Of a stretch of 6,366 nt of DNA, positions 5,971-6,366 are shown piece by piece. Source of the stretch: JAXIHJ01 sp034189755. Lineage in GTDB: Bacteria > Planctomycetota > Phycisphaerae > SM23-33. The position numbers were made by a program, and so were the translations under genes. The notes below the pieces were generated by a model that ran no database searches, was not told where the DNA came from, and saw only the letters and a list, made by a program, of their open reading frames with translations. Numbering within the stretch: position 1 is the first letter of the stretch; each line of letters opens with the position of its first letter. The stretch lies in the NCBI GenBank assembly GCA_034189755.1, contig JAXIHJ010000041.1, positions 1 through 6,366 on the forward strand. The letters run 5' to 3'.

Positions 5971-6366
5971 TCAGGACTGCTTGTCCTGTTTCTGCAAAAG
6001 CACTTTACGGGAAAGCTTAACCCGGCCCTGATCGTCTATGGCGACGACCTTTACATCGAATGTGTCGCCGACTTGGCAAACGTCGGTCACTTTTTTAACG
6101 TACTTATCGTCGAGTTCGCTGACATGACACAGGCCGTCCTGCCCAGGCAGAATTTCGATAAACGCGCCGAAATCCCTAATGGACACGACCTTGCCTGTAT
6201 AGATTTTGCCAAGCTCAACCTCGGCTGTCAAGTCTTCAATGGCCTGCTTTGCCGCTTCGGCGCCGCCGGACTCGGTGGAGGCGATGAAGATGGTCCCATC
6301 GTCCTCGATGTCGATGGATGCGCCGGTCTCGTCCTGAATCTTGTTAATCATCTTGCCGCCGGGACC
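5971..6366 (-). CDS. pnp: Polynucleotide phosphorylase, C-terminal KH-S1 end (5' partial)
   Basis: PNPase degrades RNA from the 3' end using phosphate and is part of the bacterial degradosome. Only the last 131 residues are in the window; a full enzyme is about 700 residues, so both RNase PH-like catalytic cores lie beyond 6366. The visible part opens inside the KH domain at GPGGKMINKIQDETGASIDI, where GPGG is the RNA-binding GxxG loop. An S1 domain spans residues 53-121 (GKIYTGKVVSIRDFGAFIEI, GLCHVSEL, GRVKLSRK). The protein stops soon after the S1 fold with a short Lys/Gln tail (LLQKQDKQS) and has no long acidic extension. The open frame runs off the window edge, so the ATG at 6351 is internal (Met within GGKMI) and is not a start. 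The upstream neighbour in many bacteria is rpsO, which is outside this window. Confidence 0.95.
   Translation of the reverse strand, partial: GPGGKMINKIQDETGASIDIEDDGTIFIASTESGGAEAAKQAIEDLTAEVELGKIYTGKVVSIRDFGAFIEILPGQDGLCHVSELDDKYVKKVTDVCQVGDTFDVKVVAIDDQGRVKLSRKVLLQKQDKQS

Overview
The window holds six protein genes, all on the minus strand, in a compact GC-rich bacterial chromosome segment. In transcription order (high to low coordinate) they are: the 3' end of pnp (polynucleotide phosphorylase), a cold-shock protein gene, a membrane-anchored sensor histidine kinase, a LarA-family nickel-pincer hydroxyacid racemase homologue, an NtrC-class sigma-54 activator response regulator, and mutL. 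I see no mobile element, CRISPR array, tRNA or rRNA. The many other long open frames, including a 444-codon one opposite mutL, are shadows produced by the high GC content.

The pnp end (5971-6366) is cut by the window edge and shows only the KH and S1 RNA-binding domains. A 221-base gap follows, containing a strong hairpin with CGCGCG arms and a perfect AAGGAGGT ribosome binding site. That gap leads into an 80-residue cold-shock protein (5507-5749). After a 72-base gap come three closely spaced genes: the kinase (4631-5434), the LarA homologue (3407-4615, 15 bases after the kinase) and the response regulator (1990-3372, 34 bases after the LarA homologue). mutL (115-1932) follows after 57 bases. 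The last 114 bases of the window are unresolved.

The most interesting unit is the kinase / LarA / regulator trio. The kinase has one transmembrane helix and no recognisable sensor domain. The regulator has a receiver, an AAA+ sigma-54 activator domain and a Fis-type helix-turn-helix. They look like an NtrB/NtrC-type pair, but an enzyme gene lies between them. That enzyme keeps the residues that hold the nickel-pincer nucleotide cofactor in lactate racemase (three His and the Lys), while its lysine-bearing loop is divergent. The arrangement suggests a two-component circuit tied to a hydroxyacid or sugar-acid isomerisation, but the substrate cannot be read from the sequence. The cofactor-making genes larB, larC and larE are not in the window.

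The organism is a free-living type of Gram-negative bacterium. The mix of an NtrC-family regulator, an endonuclease-type MutL and mostly weak or absent Shine-Dalgarno sequences fits Planctomycetota (perhaps Phycisphaerae) or a neighbouring deep lineage. This placement is an inference with low to moderate confidence.
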